Origin: an uncultured Bacteroidales bacterium
GTDB taxonomy: Bacteria > Bacteroidota > Bacteroidia > Bacteroidales > Bacteroidaceae
Reading direction: 5' to 3'
Assembly (NCBI GenBank): GCA_902775975.1
Contig: CACYOC010000015.1
Span: forward strand, 1 to 59,499
Length of the DNA stretch: 59,499 nucleotides
The position numbers were made by a program, and so were the translations under genes. A model generated the notes under the pieces. It saw nothing but the letters and a program-made list of their open reading frames with translations. It was not told the DNA's origin and did no database searches. Each line of letters starts with the position of its first letter. Position 1 is the first letter of the stretch. Below, piece by piece: positions 24,844 to 34,684 of this stretch.

Positions 24844-24890
24844 TGTAACGACAGCCTGCCGAAGCAGAAGTCTATCGTGTTTCGTGTGTG

Positions 24891-26951
24891 TTAGCGAACC
24901 ACTTTCTTGCCGTTTGTAACATAGATGCCACGCTGCAGCGAGTTGTAGTCGGTGCCTGCAAAGCGGCCGTCGAGGGTGTAGAACTTACTTCGAACTTTGG
25001 GTTTTGAACTTTGAATTATATCAATGCCAGTGGCAGTAACTACGCCCAAGAGGCTTTCCTTATTGTAGTAACCGCCGTTCTTGAATGTCAGGTCTCCTGT
25101 CTGGTTGCTGCCATCGTTGAAGATGATGTTGGCAGGTGCTGTGGTCTTAGTGCCGTTGTAGCTCCACTTCCATACCTTCATGCCATTTCTGACGCCTACC
25201 TGTGTGCAGGCTTTGCCAGGCCAGTTGCCGTCGAACGGAGTGCTGCCAGTCCAAGTGTAGCATTTGATGTTACTCCACGTTGTAGGAGCTTCAAAGAAGC
25301 CGCCAATCTCACCTTCCGCCATCGTGCAGAATTCGGGAATGCTGAAGGGTTCTACATATTCCACTTCGTAGGTGCGCGTGATGATATTGCCCGAAATGGC
25401 ACCGTTTACCAGCATGGCAGCCTTCAGCGTGGTGGTGCGTACAGGATTTCCAAAGTCTCCTGAAGGGATGGTGATTTTCTCACCACTGGCTACGCTGGGG
25501 CTGGAAGCAGTAGGATTTGAACCGTCCAAAGTATAGACCATACGGGCATTCTGACTGGTAATGGCTGCGAGTACCACCTGCTGTGCACCCTTGTAATGGC
25601 CAGACTCATGGCTTACCCATGCCCTATTGGCAATGTTCTTGCGCAGGTAGTAAGCATAGTGATAACCGTCGAGCACTTTGACGAAATCAGAAGATGGCGT
25701 ATATTGAGTAGCGTCACCGACAATGCAAATCAATTTGTCGTCAGTCTTCACGGCAAAGCAGTTCTTTTGAGACTTCAATACCTCATAGCCGCTGGTGTTC
25801 TTAAGACCTGCTAAGTTGCGTGCCTCAATCATCGGCTTGATGTACTGTTTGCAGTCAAGCCAGTGGGCTAAGAATACGCAAGGTGTACCAGGCATTGCCA
25901 TCAGATAGGCATTGGCAGCCAGGGTGTCTGCAACTAATGGACCATTCGATGAACCGTCATTACGCAACTGAGTGTCATGGTTCTCCACGAAGGTGACGGC
26001 CCACTGGCGATAGTTTCCACTATTGTACTTGTTGGAAACAAGCGGATAGTTGTTGGTGCCGTTTCCTTCGTCGAGCTGGCTCCAGTCACCAGCATCTACG
26101 GCATTGCGTACAACATATTTAAACTGGAAGTCGAAGGCTGCCGAGTTCTTGCTTGTACCCTCAATCCAATTCTTGATGGTTTCAGAAGAGTCCCAGCACT
26201 CACCCACGGAATAAGTGGGATTGCTGTCTTGATTGTACAACTTGGTGTATTCAGCACTATAGCCTTTCACCATATCATAGCGGAAGCCTACATAACCGAG
26301 GTCGTTGAGCAGCATTTTCAGATAGGCCTTGACGGTGTTCTGAACATTCTCGCTCTTGTGGTCGAGGTCACGCATGCCAGGCCAATCCTCACCCGTGTCA
26401 CGGTTGCTGCTGAGTTCGTAGTTGTTTGCCGTTGCCCAGTCGAGGGTGGGGTAAACCCATTTATTGTTTTTGTCATCGTAGTATTTGTCGTCATACTTAC
26501 AAATATCCGTTGACAGTAGTTTGTATTGCTGACCATTATAGGTCTCTGTGGGGAAGTCCACCCAGTTGGAACGGTTCTTGCGGTGATTGATGACTACGTC
26601 GGCAATGGTGCCTATACCCTTTGACTTAAAGGTGTTAATCATGGAACGAAGCTCGGTCTCTGTTCCGAATGAACTGTTGTAGCTGGTATTGTTGTTGTTG
26701 CCAGGAAACCACCAGTAGTCATCGTAGCCCATAGAGGTTCCTTTACAGTTTCCGCTTTGGGGGATCCATACCAGTTTAAAGTACTGTGAGAGTTCGTCGG
26801 CCTGGCTTTCCAGTACCGTCCATTTTGACTCTTTGTAGGAATCCCAATAGAATCCCTGCAGCATCACACCTTCGTACTGAGAAGGCCAGCCCTGTGCCAT
26901 CGTAGTGAGCGATGTCATCAGCACCCATAGAGAAAGTAACAGCTTTTTCAT
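24891..26951 (-). CDS. Secreted alpha-amylase (GH13) with one starch-binding module
   Basis: A 686-aa enzyme similar in plan to its downstream neighbour. A signal peptide (residues 1-19, ending TTMAQG) precedes the GH13 barrel with DVVINHRKN, GFRYDMVKG (Asp near residue 226), YSVGECWDS (Glu near 250) and FVENHDTQ (Asp near 324). A Fn3-associated/chitobiase-C-type segment (VYTLDGSNPTASSPS, about residues 480-560) is followed by one CBM26-like module (NWPGKACTQ, PANIIFNDGSNQTG, about 570-640). The type IX C-terminal tail contains YTLDGRFAG and ends in a short basic segment. It has its own promoter with operator (26986-27061) and its own terminator, so it is monocistronic. The two amylases probably arose by duplication and then diverged in module number. 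Confidence 0.93.
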   Translation of the reverse strand: MKKLLLSLWVLMTSLTTMAQGWPSQYEGVMLQGFYWDSYKESKWTVLESQADELSQYFKLVWIPQSGNCKGTSMGYDDYWWFPGNNNNTSYNSSFGTETELRSMINTFKSKGIGTIADVVINHRKNRSNWVDFPTETYNGQQYKLLSTDICKYDDKYYDDKNNKWVYPTLDWATANNYELSSNRDTGEDWPGMRDLDHKSENVQNTVKAYLKMLLNDLGYVGFRYDMVKGYSAEYTKLYNQDSNPTYSVGECWDSSETIKNWIEGTSKNSAAFDFQFKYVVRNAVDAGDWSQLDEGNGTNNYPLVSNKYNSGNYRQWAVTFVENHDTQLRNDGSSNGPLVADTLAANAYLMAMPGTPCVFLAHWLDCKQYIKPMIEARNLAGLKNTSGYEVLKSQKNCFAVKTDDKLICIVGDATQYTPSSDFVKVLDGYHYAYYLRKNIANRAWVSHESGHYKGAQQVVLAAITSQNARMVYTLDGSNPTASSPSVASGEKITIPSGDFGNPVRTTTLKAAMLVNGAISGNIITRTYEVEYVEPFSIPEFCTMAEGEIGGFFEAPTTWSNIKCYTWTGSTPFDGNWPGKACTQVGVRNGMKVWKWSYNGTKTTAPANIIFNDGSNQTGDLTFKNGGYYNKESLLGVVTATGIDIIQSSKPKVRSKFYTLDGRFAGTDYNSLQRGIYVTNGKKVVR

Positions 26952-26985
26952 ATTGTTCGTTTTTTGGTTAGTCTTATATCCGTTG

Positions 26986-27061
26986 CAAAGATAAGAAATA
27001 ATTCTGCATCGATACCTTGGTTTGTTAGAAAAACCGAAGGCACCTTAGCGCAATCGGTTGC
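26986..27061 (-). promoter_or_regulatory. Promoter and LacI-type operator of the second amylase gene
   Basis: The -7 box TATCTTTG lies at 26993-26986. The operator GCAATCGGTTGC lies at 27050-27061 and fits GNAANCGNTTNC. The edge-to-box distance is again 57. No TTTG is found 20 bp upstream of the -7 box. Confidence 0.75.
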
Positions 27062-27070
27062 ATAAGAAAA

Positions 27071-27104
27071 CAGACGGACGCCTCCAAGGGTGTCCGCCTG
27101 TCTG
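27071..27104 (-). terminator. Terminator of the susCDEF operon
   Basis: A hairpin with outer CAGAC/GTCTG and inner GGAC/GTCC arms (one side bulged), followed on the minus strand by TTTTCTT. It lies 21 bp after the susF stop and 10 bp upstream of the operator of the next gene. Confidence 0.75.
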
Positions 27105-27125
27105 ATAGTTATTATTCAGGAGTGT

Positions 27126-28724
27126 TTATTCTACTGCTTTCAGAATTGTCCAGTCACCAGTGATGTCGTTCAGATAGAAGTCGTACTTACCGGCTGGAAC
27201 GGTAATGTCCGTAGAGCCCTTAGGCAACGTGTAAACCACAGGACTGATGGGCTGTGAACCGTCGCCACCCCAGTCTTTGGTATCCCAGTTGTTGTTGGCG
27301 CGGAACTTCAGCTTAGCTTCAGCTGTCAACTCGAAGTCTAACAGACACCAGTTGTGCGGAGCCTTGGCACACTGCTTCAACTCGAAGTCCTTATCCCTGT
27401 TGCTACCGTTGATAGTACCAATAATACTGATATTGGTGTAAGTAGTGGTGGGCGCTGGTATGGATGTCCACTTATAAGAATGCTTATTATTCTCTTCGTC
27501 CATGGTGATAGTGAACGTGTACCATCCTTCTGTCAACGGACCAAGCCACTGTCCAGGCTGTGCGAAGTTGCCTTGCTCCTTACGAGTTCCTTTGGCCGTT
27601 CCGTCAAAGCCCCAAGTATTGGTAGCCAGATTAGCCAACATGTCCTCACGTTCCCATACTTTTACATTATAGACCGATTTTCCATTATCATCGTTTGGCC
27701 ACATGGTTGTATAGGTGAAGGTTGTTTCATCACTCTTATAGAACATGTAGTTCCTACTGGTTTCTCCATCAGCAGGGTTCATCTTCTTTGCTGAATTTGC
27801 ATACAGGTAGTAGCAATAGAAGTGAATCTCCGGCTCGATGACGATAGCCTGTTTCTCCATGTTCATGGTCAGGTTGTACTTGGCAGCGCCATCTTCTGCA
27901 GGGCCTACGAAGGCAGGACCGCCCTTCAACAGAGCTTCACCATCACCCTTACCGAAGGCAACGCTCTTGTCGCCACCCTTGAACTTAGCCAGGTCTTCCT
28001 CTGCAACAATGTAATACTCGGTGTCCTTGCGTACGTCTCCGTCCTTCAGGGCATCAATAGTACCAGTGAATACAGGATCGTCGTAAACGTCGACATCGCT
28101 ATGCTTGAACTTCGTCTCTTCCCAGCTGCCATTCAGTAGCTTCCTAACGGCATAGTAGCCTGTGGAGATGTAGATGCCCTTCTCGTTGACTGGCGTGAAG
28201 GCAATCGTGTAATTGCCTGGATAGAAGGCTGCGGTTTGAGGATTACCAATCATGGCCTCACTCGTGCCATTCGTCAGCGTGTAAAGGCTGATGCGCATAT
28301 ATAAAGGAGCCTCATTGGGACTATGAGTGTAGTTATTGTAGTAAGTGGCTTGCAAGTTGCTGGGCAAGACGCTGACCGTATTGGTAGAAGCCATGCTCTC
28401 GCATTCAATGGTAGAAAACTTTGCAAAGTCAGCGTCCTTTGAGATGTCAACCTTTGCCTTCATGATGGTGTTGGCAGGCAGAGCACCTTCGGCTACTGTA
28501 ACAGAACCTAAAGGAATAGGCGTGTCGTCCACAATGATACCTTCTTTTGCCAACTTTGAAAGGTCGATAGCTGCGATGTTCACCGGTGTGAATGAAATTG
28601 CACTCGGCTGAACAGCACTCTCCTGCGGATACGACTGCGGACTGGACGTAGCCATGTAGTCCTCGCTACAGGCAGCTAAGACCATCGTCAGAAGAGCCAT
28701 GATATATAAACTGATCTTTTTCAT
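27126..28724 (-). CDS. susF: SusF-like outer-membrane starch-binding lipoprotein
   Basis: A 532-aa surface lipoprotein. Lipobox TMVLAAC with Cys19 (CSEDYMAT). The middle holds beta-sandwich domains, and the C-terminal ~95 residues (SIIGTINGSNRDKDF ... GKYDFYLNDITGDW) match the SusE/SusF C-terminal starch-binding fold with its aromatic platform residues. It is larger than the SusE-like neighbour, as SusF is in Bacteroides thetaiotaomicron, and last in the susCDEF order. It would bind starch at the cell surface without cutting it. The assignment SusF versus SusE rests on size and order. Confidence 0.85.
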   Translation of the reverse strand: MKKISLYIMALLTMVLAACSEDYMATSSPQSYPQESAVQPSAISFTPVNIAAIDLSKLAKEGIIVDDTPIPLGSVTVAEGALPANTIMKAKVDISKDADFAKFSTIECESMASTNTVSVLPSNLQATYYNNYTHSPNEAPLYMRISLYTLTNGTSEAMIGNPQTAAFYPGNYTIAFTPVNEKGIYISTGYYAVRKLLNGSWEETKFKHSDVDVYDDPVFTGTIDALKDGDVRKDTEYYIVAEEDLAKFKGGDKSVAFGKGDGEALLKGGPAFVGPAEDGAAKYNLTMNMEKQAIVIEPEIHFYCYYLYANSAKKMNPADGETSRNYMFYKSDETTFTYTTMWPNDDNGKSVYNVKVWEREDMLANLATNTWGFDGTAKGTRKEQGNFAQPGQWLGPLTEGWYTFTITMDEENNKHSYKWTSIPAPTTTYTNISIIGTINGSNRDKDFELKQCAKAPHNWCLLDFELTAEAKLKFRANNNWDTKDWGGDGSQPISPVVYTLPKGSTDITVPAGKYDFYLNDITGDWTILKAVE

Positions 28725-28762
28725 GTTCTTTTACTTTTTAAAGTGTTTAATAACGCCCAGCT

Positions 28763-29731
28763 TTAGTTGGGAATTGCTACAAATTTGACTTCATTTTTGT
28801 TCAGGTCAACAGTGAACGTTATAGAGCCGCCAGGGAATCCTGCAAACTTCCACGAGCCTTTACCTGCAGTAAGTTTCTTATCGGAATAAGTCCATTCGTC
28901 AGCCTTGGTTTTATCCCAATCACAAGGAATACCTTTATCTGCCTTTTGGGGACCAATGGAACCAGCGGGATCTTTATCATCGCCCCAGCCCTCAAGTTTG
29001 GTATAGAAACGGAATTGAATATCTCCGGCAGGAACGTCGAATGTGCCTTCATAGATCTTATTACCAATTTCAGTCTCAAAGAGCTTCCATTCTTCCAATG
29101 CTTCAGCATTGCCTTTTTCTGGAGCTGGCCAATTGTTGATATTACCGATAAGGAAAATAGAGCCAGGAGCCTTTACGGTTTTGAAAGAAGCCATGTGATT
29201 GAAGAAAACAGGTTCGGAGAAAATAGCTGATCCGGGAACCAGTGTGGTCAGTGCCTCAAAAATGGCAGCTCTGACGCGCAGGGCAATCTTGCGGAAGCCT
29301 TTGTCTACGTATTGTTCTTCTTTGGTAACACCATCAGCCATGTTGATCTCCTGAGCGATTTCCTCAGCACTTAACTCTGCATTGCAAGTGTAGTAGTTAG
29401 TACTCATGAAGTCAGGGGCATGTCCGATAACGTTGCCGTCATCATCCTTGATATCTCTCTCGCTCCATTTGATGCTTCCGTCATTCTGAACTATACCAGC
29501 CTGGATGTTATAGGTAGCTTGAGTTGTATAGCCGTAGTTAGGCTGCGACCAGGTCAGGTGTACCGTGTTGTCAGCAGACAGCTGTATATACTGGTCGGCT
29601 GAGGCAGGGGTATTGACAGTGAATGAAGTCGGCGACTGCAACGTTGGATTGGCATCACGGTCGTCCTTGCAGGATGTGAATAAGCTGGCAATGCCAATGA
29701 GCAGGGTGCCTAGCAATAGTTTGTTCTTCAT
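28763..29731 (-). CDS. susE: SusE-like outer-membrane starch-binding lipoprotein
   Basis: A 322-aa lipoprotein with lipobox SLFTSC (Cys21, CKDDRDANP). The N-terminal domain fits the SusE N-terminal Ig-like fold (LQSPTSFTVNTPASADQYIQ, then LTWSQPNYGY). One C-terminal binding domain follows, with phrases FLIGNINNWPAPEKGN and GDIQFRFYTKLEGWGDD. It sits between susD and susF with short gaps. It is expected to bind maltooligosaccharides on the surface and to help set their size for import by SusCD. Confidence 0.87.
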   Translation of the reverse strand: MKNKLLLGTLLIGIASLFTSCKDDRDANPTLQSPTSFTVNTPASADQYIQLSADNTVHLTWSQPNYGYTTQATYNIQAGIVQNDGSIKWSERDIKDDDGNVIGHAPDFMSTNYYTCNAELSAEEIAQEINMADGVTKEEQYVDKGFRKIALRVRAAIFEALTTLVPGSAIFSEPVFFNHMASFKTVKAPGSIFLIGNINNWPAPEKGNAEALEEWKLFETEIGNKIYEGTFDVPAGDIQFRFYTKLEGWGDDKDPAGSIGPQKADKGIPCDWDKTKADEWTYSDKKLTAGKGSWKFAGFPGGSITFTVDLNKNEVKFVAIPN

Positions 29732-29774
29732 ATTGCGTTCTTATTATTATCGTGTTAAATGTTCACATGTTTGT

Positions 29775-31484
29775 TTAATAGCCGTTAATCTGCGTGAGGT
29801 TGCTGTTGGCAAGAATCTCGTCAGAATAGAGCGGGAAGAGGTTACGTGTCTTGTCGAACTTAATTTTGCTGGAACCGTCCTTAGTACCATTCTTGTAGTC
29901 CCAGTTATAGTTGTCCTGTCCACCGAACTTGTTGTTGCGGATGAGGTCAACGCGGCGATAACCCTCAAAGTAGAATTCACGGGCACGCTCATCGAGCACA
30001 TCGGTAAGGGTATAGGTGCTCTTTGTGGCTGCATGTGCGCGCTTGCGAATGGCATCCATATATCCTTTGGCCTTGGTAGACATCGGGCCATTCAGTTGAA
30101 TCTCTGCCTCTGCAGCGTTCAGGTATGCCTCTGCAAGACGGAACAGGAAGAAGTCTGTATCTACTGCATAGGTATCATGTGGGGTAGCACCGGTGGAGTA
30201 GTTGTTGTTCCATTTAACAGTAGGAATACCATGGTCAAAGTCTGTGTTATTACCCAGTTCAAGTGTATGATTAACGCCCCAGAACAAAGCGCGGTCATCA
30301 TTGGCCACTTCACGGATTTCCTTGGCTGTCTTGCCCACGAAATTAGAGGGATTGGAAGTGAATTTCTCCAGCAGCTGCGGACGGGCACGCATACCAGACC
30401 AGTTGTTGGCCGTAGTTCCTGCGGCCTGTCCGGTAACGGTCTTCTGTTTATCATTCCACATAGCTGCAATGAAGAACATGGAGCCACCCCAACCTCTGGT
30501 CTTAATACCATCCTGCTTCAGAGGCAGGATAGCCTCGCAGCTGGCACCGTTAGAACCGTTGTCGCCCATGAACAGCAAGTCGTAGGGTCTGTAGCCGTTA
30601 TCAGTTGCAACGGCCGAAATCTTGCTATCATCGAACAACTCATAGCCTGATTCGTTGATGACTTTTTCAGCATAGGACAGCGCTTTGTCCCAATAGGGGT
30701 TGTTTTGGCCGTCGTTGTTCAGATAGACACCAGCATTTAGGTACATACGACTCAGCAGCAGCCAAGCAGCAGCCTTGTCAATGCGGCCATAGTCAGCATC
30801 AGTGTCTTTCTTGGGTGCAGGATTAATCAAGTTGGGCAATGCCGTCTCGATTTCGTTCTTCACCCAGTTGAAGAGGAACTCACGTCCCATGGCCAGTAAA
30901 TCGGCACGCGAATAGGAAGCATTGGCATCGAACTTGCTGTTGTAAGTATGTGCCTGCTTGGGAGGATCTGGAGAGATAGTTGTTGTGAATGCAGGGTCGC
31001 CATAGAAGTCGAGCATCATATAATAATTGTACGCGCGAATAAATCGAACCTCAGCGGTCATTGTCGCATCCTGGTCGGCGAACAACTCAATGTAGTGGTT
31101 GCAGAAACCAATATTGGAAACCAGTCGGTAGTAGGGGAACTTCACAATCAGGTCACCAGGCATCTGCATGTTATAGCAAAGGTTTACAATACCACCGTCA
31201 CTCCACCAGCAGATGGCTTCATCGGTGGGCAGACAGTTGAGGTTAAATACGTTACGTAGCAGGGTTGACTTACCTGCATCGTCAATGCTGAAGTCGGCAT
31301 TGCCATCGTTACCCTCCATAATCAGACCGGCATAACACTTGGCATAGAGACCGTCACGATCTGGATTTTCTTCCACATTCGGGTCAATGTTACCCTTGTC
31401 CAGGTCTTTTGTACAGGAGATGAAACTGGCAGCAAACAAAAAGACTACTGCCGGAATCATTACTTTTATCTTATTTATTTTCAT
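29775..31484 (-). CDS. susD: SusD-like nutrient-binding lipoprotein (RagB/SusD family)
   Basis: A 569-aa surface lipoprotein with lipobox ASFISC, Cys24 (CTKDLDKGN). Typical SusD landmarks are present: RFIRAYNYYMMLDFYGDPAF near residue 130, a TPR-like helical core (AAAWLLLSRMYLNAGVY near 240) and the C-terminal DERAREFYFEGYRRVDLIRN (about residues 510-530). It forms the lid of the SusC channel and binds starch oligosaccharides. It follows susC after 26 bp. Specificity for alpha-glucans is inferred from the surrounding amylases and SusE/F proteins. Confidence 0.95.
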   Translation of the reverse strand: MKINKIKVMIPAVVFLFAASFISCTKDLDKGNIDPNVEENPDRDGLYAKCYAGLIMEGNDGNADFSIDDAGKSTLLRNVFNLNCLPTDEAICWWSDGGIVNLCYNMQMPGDLIVKFPYYRLVSNIGFCNHYIELFADQDATMTAEVRFIRAYNYYMMLDFYGDPAFTTTISPDPPKQAHTYNSKFDANASYSRADLLAMGREFLFNWVKNEIETALPNLINPAPKKDTDADYGRIDKAAAWLLLSRMYLNAGVYLNNDGQNNPYWDKALSYAEKVINESGYELFDDSKISAVATDNGYRPYDLLFMGDNGSNGASCEAILPLKQDGIKTRGWGGSMFFIAAMWNDKQKTVTGQAAGTTANNWSGMRARPQLLEKFTSNPSNFVGKTAKEIREVANDDRALFWGVNHTLELGNNTDFDHGIPTVKWNNNYSTGATPHDTYAVDTDFFLFRLAEAYLNAAEAEIQLNGPMSTKAKGYMDAIRKRAHAATKSTYTLTDVLDERAREFYFEGYRRVDLIRNNKFGGQDNYNWDYKNGTKDGSSKIKFDKTRNLFPLYSDEILANSNLTQINGY

Positions 31485-31510
31485 AATGCTGTACTTGTTA
31501 ATGTTGTTTA

Positions 31511-34500
31511 TTAGAAGTTCAGGTTAACACCCAGCAGGAAGGTACGGCAACGCGGATAGACGCTAGTCTCCTTACCTGATGTCTGCTCAGGATCAAGGCC
31601 CTTGTACTTGGTCACGGTGAACACATTGGTGCAAGATGCATAGACGCGGCCGGAGATACCCTCATACTTGCCGAACTTCAGCAGGTTTTCGAAATTGTAG
31701 CCCAGAGTGATGTTATCGCACTTCAGGAACGAGGCGTTCTGTACGAAATAGTCACTCAAAGGATAGTTGTAAGAACTCCACTTCAAATCTGTAATCTCAC
31801 GGGTGCTGTTCTCATAAAAGCCCTTTGGGTTACACAATACGGAAGAGTTCATCTTGCCCTGAACGAGGTCGTTATAGACGTAGTTGCCTAAGCTGAAACG
31901 GAAGTTGGTACCCAAATCCCAGTTCTTGTAGGCTAACTTGAAGTAGAAGCCACCTGTCCAAGGTGCAGCAATGTTCTTGTAGAAGTAACGGTCGTTGTCA
32001 TCAATCTTACCATCACCGGTACGATCCACATAGACACCCTGGACTGGACGTCCGTCGGCATCGTAAACCTGCTGATATACCCAGAATGAGTTGGCAGGCT
32101 CTCCAACCTTGTGATAGGTCAGCTGTGAGTCGGTACCGGCTTTCAAACCGGCGTTGATCATGTCGCGACCACCATACAGTTCGGTAATCTTATTCTTATT
32201 GTACGCTACATTGAAACCTACATCCATTAACCAATCCTTGGTCTGGATGGGCTTGCCTGTGATGGCAATTTCAATACCCGTATTCTTCAATGAACCGGCA
32301 TTCAACATCATCTGGTTGTCGAAGTTCATACCACCAGGGATAGTTGGCGTGCAGAGCAGGTCGGTAGTCTTACGATAATATGCGTCGACGGTCAGCGTCA
32401 GGCGCTGGTTCCACATACCAAAGTCGATACCGGCATTCCAAGTCGTTGTAGTTTCCCAAGTCAGCTTCTCATTGTAAACCAGTGGCTGATAGAGGTAACC
32501 TGTGGTATTGACGCCGATAGGATAGAGGTAATGGTTCAGATTCCATGGCTTGTGACTTGGTCTGTAAGCAGGCGTGTAGTATTCCTTACCAGTATCCTGC
32601 TGACCAGTCTTACCCCAGCTCAGACGCAACTTGGCATCACTAATGATATCGACGTTCTTCAAGAACTTCTCGTCCTTTGCGCGCCAAGCGAAGGCTGCTG
32701 CGGGGAAGTAACCCCAGCGATGACCATCGGCAAAGCGGCTTGAACCGTCGGCACGGAAAGTAAAGGTGAAGAGGTAGCGATCCAACAAGGTGTAGTTGGC
32801 ACGGCTAATCCAGCTGACAAGTACGGTTTGACCTTTCCATTCTGACTCTGATTCTTCGTAGATAGTTCCAGCCTTGGCCGTTCCATCGTCGTATTTTCCA
32901 GGATTAGAGAGTGGGTAATAACTCTTGTACCAGCTGCCACCCCAATACTTCATACGGCTGTATTCGTAACCGGCCATTACGTCAAAATGATGATCCTTGT
33001 TGAAGTCCTTGAAATACTGAGCATATCCTGTAAATGTCAGGTTGTATTTCTTCTCAGTGTTGTCACCTGAACCTCCATAATAGAATCCGTAGGTAGATTG
33101 GCGGTTGGTATTATCAGTGTACTCACCACCGTCAGCATACTGTCCGTTGAGGTTCATGTGTAAACGAAGATCCTCAAAGCCGTGAATCTTATAGTCTGCC
33201 TCAAAATTACCTAACAGTACGTTGGCTTTTTTATAGAAAGTATAGTGGTCAATCAACTCCATGGGGTTTGATGGAGCATCAGCATTCTTCGTGTATGGGT
33301 ATGTCGTGTCAAACGGCTCGTCATTATCACCTTTCCAATCTACTGCCCATTGCCAGTAGCCACCCCAGTTGTCGTACTTGGAATCCGTGCTTGTGACTGG
33401 GCGTGTCGGGTCGAATCGGGTCGCTTCACCAATAGCACCCTGGCCTCCAGGATTGTTCTTGGAGTAGGTGTACTTGGCATTGATGTTCAAGTTTAGGTGA
33501 TCCTTCAGCAACGAGGGGTTCAAGGTAATACCTGCCGTGAAACGGCTGAAGGAAGAACCTTTCAGAACACCCTGCTGGTTGGTATAGCCGACGCTGGCGC
33601 GATAAGGCATGGCCCAGCTGCTGTTGCCTAATCCACCAGTAACGGTAACGTTCTGGTCGTGGCTGAAGCTGTTGCGATAAATCTCATCTTGCCAGTTGGT
33701 TTCGTAGGTGCCGGCTGCATAGTTGGGCGTGCCGTCGGCATTGAACTCCTTCCATCCCAGACCATTGTACTCATCAGAACCCTCACCATATTTCTCCTTC
33801 ATGAAGTTGACATACTCGCCAGCATCCATCACGTCGAGCTTCTTGGCAACTGTACTGATAGAATAGGTTCCATTGTAAGAAACCTTGGGGGCTTGGTTGC
33901 GGCGTCCGCGCTTGGTAGTGATTACGATGACACCGTTAGAACCACGGCTACCATAAATAGCAGTAGCTGAGGCATCCTTCAGCACGGTGAACGACTCGAT
34001 ATCGTTCGGGTTAACCAGTGACAGGGGGTTGTTCATACCTTTGGTGCTGTTGGCATCCATGGCCATACCGTCAATCACAATCAACGGGTCGTTGCTGGCA
34101 TTCAGAGAAGCACCACCACGGATACGAATCTGAGCACCTTCACCAGGAGCACCAGAAGCCGAGTTGACGTTCACACCGGCAATCTTACCTTGAATCATGT
34201 CCTGGGCACTTACCTGTAAACCGTGGTTCTTCTCATCGGGCTTGAGGGCCGTCACAGAACCGGTCAGGTCGGTCTTACGGGCAACACCATAACCGATGAC
34301 CACAACGTCGTTCAGTGTAGTGGCATCGTCTTGCAGCGTAATCTCCAGAGTGGGGGCGGCTTTCACCGTCTTGGGCTGAGAACCGACAAACGTCACGGTA
34401 ATGTCAGCACCTTGCTTAGCTTTCAGCGTGAAGTTACCATCGAAGTCGGTAACAGTACCGGTCTGTGTTCCCACGACACGAACTGTTGCGCCGATGACTG

Positions 34501-34627
34501 GTTCACCCTGAGCATCCTTCACATGGCCTTTGACGTCAATCTGCGCAAAGGCTCCGACCGAAAGGAAGAGTCCAAACATGAGGACGAGCATCCTAAACGG
34601 AATTCGAATGATAATTTGCTTCATCAT
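31511..34627 (-). CDS. susC: SusC-like TonB-dependent oligosaccharide transporter
   Basis: A 1038-aa outer-membrane receptor. A signal peptide (ending VGAFAQ) is followed by a carboxypeptidase-regulatory-like domain (VKGHVKDAQGEPVIGATVRV, about residues 34-110), a TonB-box/plug region (NDVVVIGYGVARKTDLTGSV and GSRGSNGVIVITTKRGR) and a large barrel ending in LLGVNLNF. It imports starch oligosaccharides through the outer membrane with SusD. The start may be either of two adjacent ATGs (34627 or 34624). It is the first gene of susCDEF, controlled by the promoter and operator at 34685-34760. Confidence 0.96.
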   Translation of the reverse strand: MMKQIIIRIPFRMLVLMFGLFLSVGAFAQIDVKGHVKDAQGEPVIGATVRVVGTQTGTVTDFDGNFTLKAKQGADITVTFVGSQPKTVKAAPTLEITLQDDATTLNDVVVIGYGVARKTDLTGSVTALKPDEKNHGLQVSAQDMIQGKIAGVNVNSASGAPGEGAQIRIRGGASLNASNDPLIVIDGMAMDANSTKGMNNPLSLVNPNDIESFTVLKDASATAIYGSRGSNGVIVITTKRGRRNQAPKVSYNGTYSISTVAKKLDVMDAGEYVNFMKEKYGEGSDEYNGLGWKEFNADGTPNYAAGTYETNWQDEIYRNSFSHDQNVTVTGGLGNSSWAMPYRASVGYTNQQGVLKGSSFSRFTAGITLNPSLLKDHLNLNINAKYTYSKNNPGGQGAIGEATRFDPTRPVTSTDSKYDNWGGYWQWAVDWKGDNDEPFDTTYPYTKNADAPSNPMELIDHYTFYKKANVLLGNFEADYKIHGFEDLRLHMNLNGQYADGGEYTDNTNRQSTYGFYYGGSGDNTEKKYNLTFTGYAQYFKDFNKDHHFDVMAGYEYSRMKYWGGSWYKSYYPLSNPGKYDDGTAKAGTIYEESESEWKGQTVLVSWISRANYTLLDRYLFTFTFRADGSSRFADGHRWGYFPAAAFAWRAKDEKFLKNVDIISDAKLRLSWGKTGQQDTGKEYYTPAYRPSHKPWNLNHYLYPIGVNTTGYLYQPLVYNEKLTWETTTTWNAGIDFGMWNQRLTLTVDAYYRKTTDLLCTPTIPGGMNFDNQMMLNAGSLKNTGIEIAITGKPIQTKDWLMDVGFNVAYNKNKITELYGGRDMINAGLKAGTDSQLTYHKVGEPANSFWVYQQVYDADGRPVQGVYVDRTGDGKIDDNDRYFYKNIAAPWTGGFYFKLAYKNWDLGTNFRFSLGNYVYNDLVQGKMNSSVLCNPKGFYENSTREITDLKWSSYNYPLSDYFVQNASFLKCDNITLGYNFENLLKFGKYEGISGRVYASCTNVFTVTKYKGLDPEQTSGKETSVYPRCRTFLLGVNLNF

Positions 34628-34684
34628 GAGTTTATTAAGTTAGTATAAATTGTTTTTAGTCTCGAAAAATTACCTTTTCGACTG

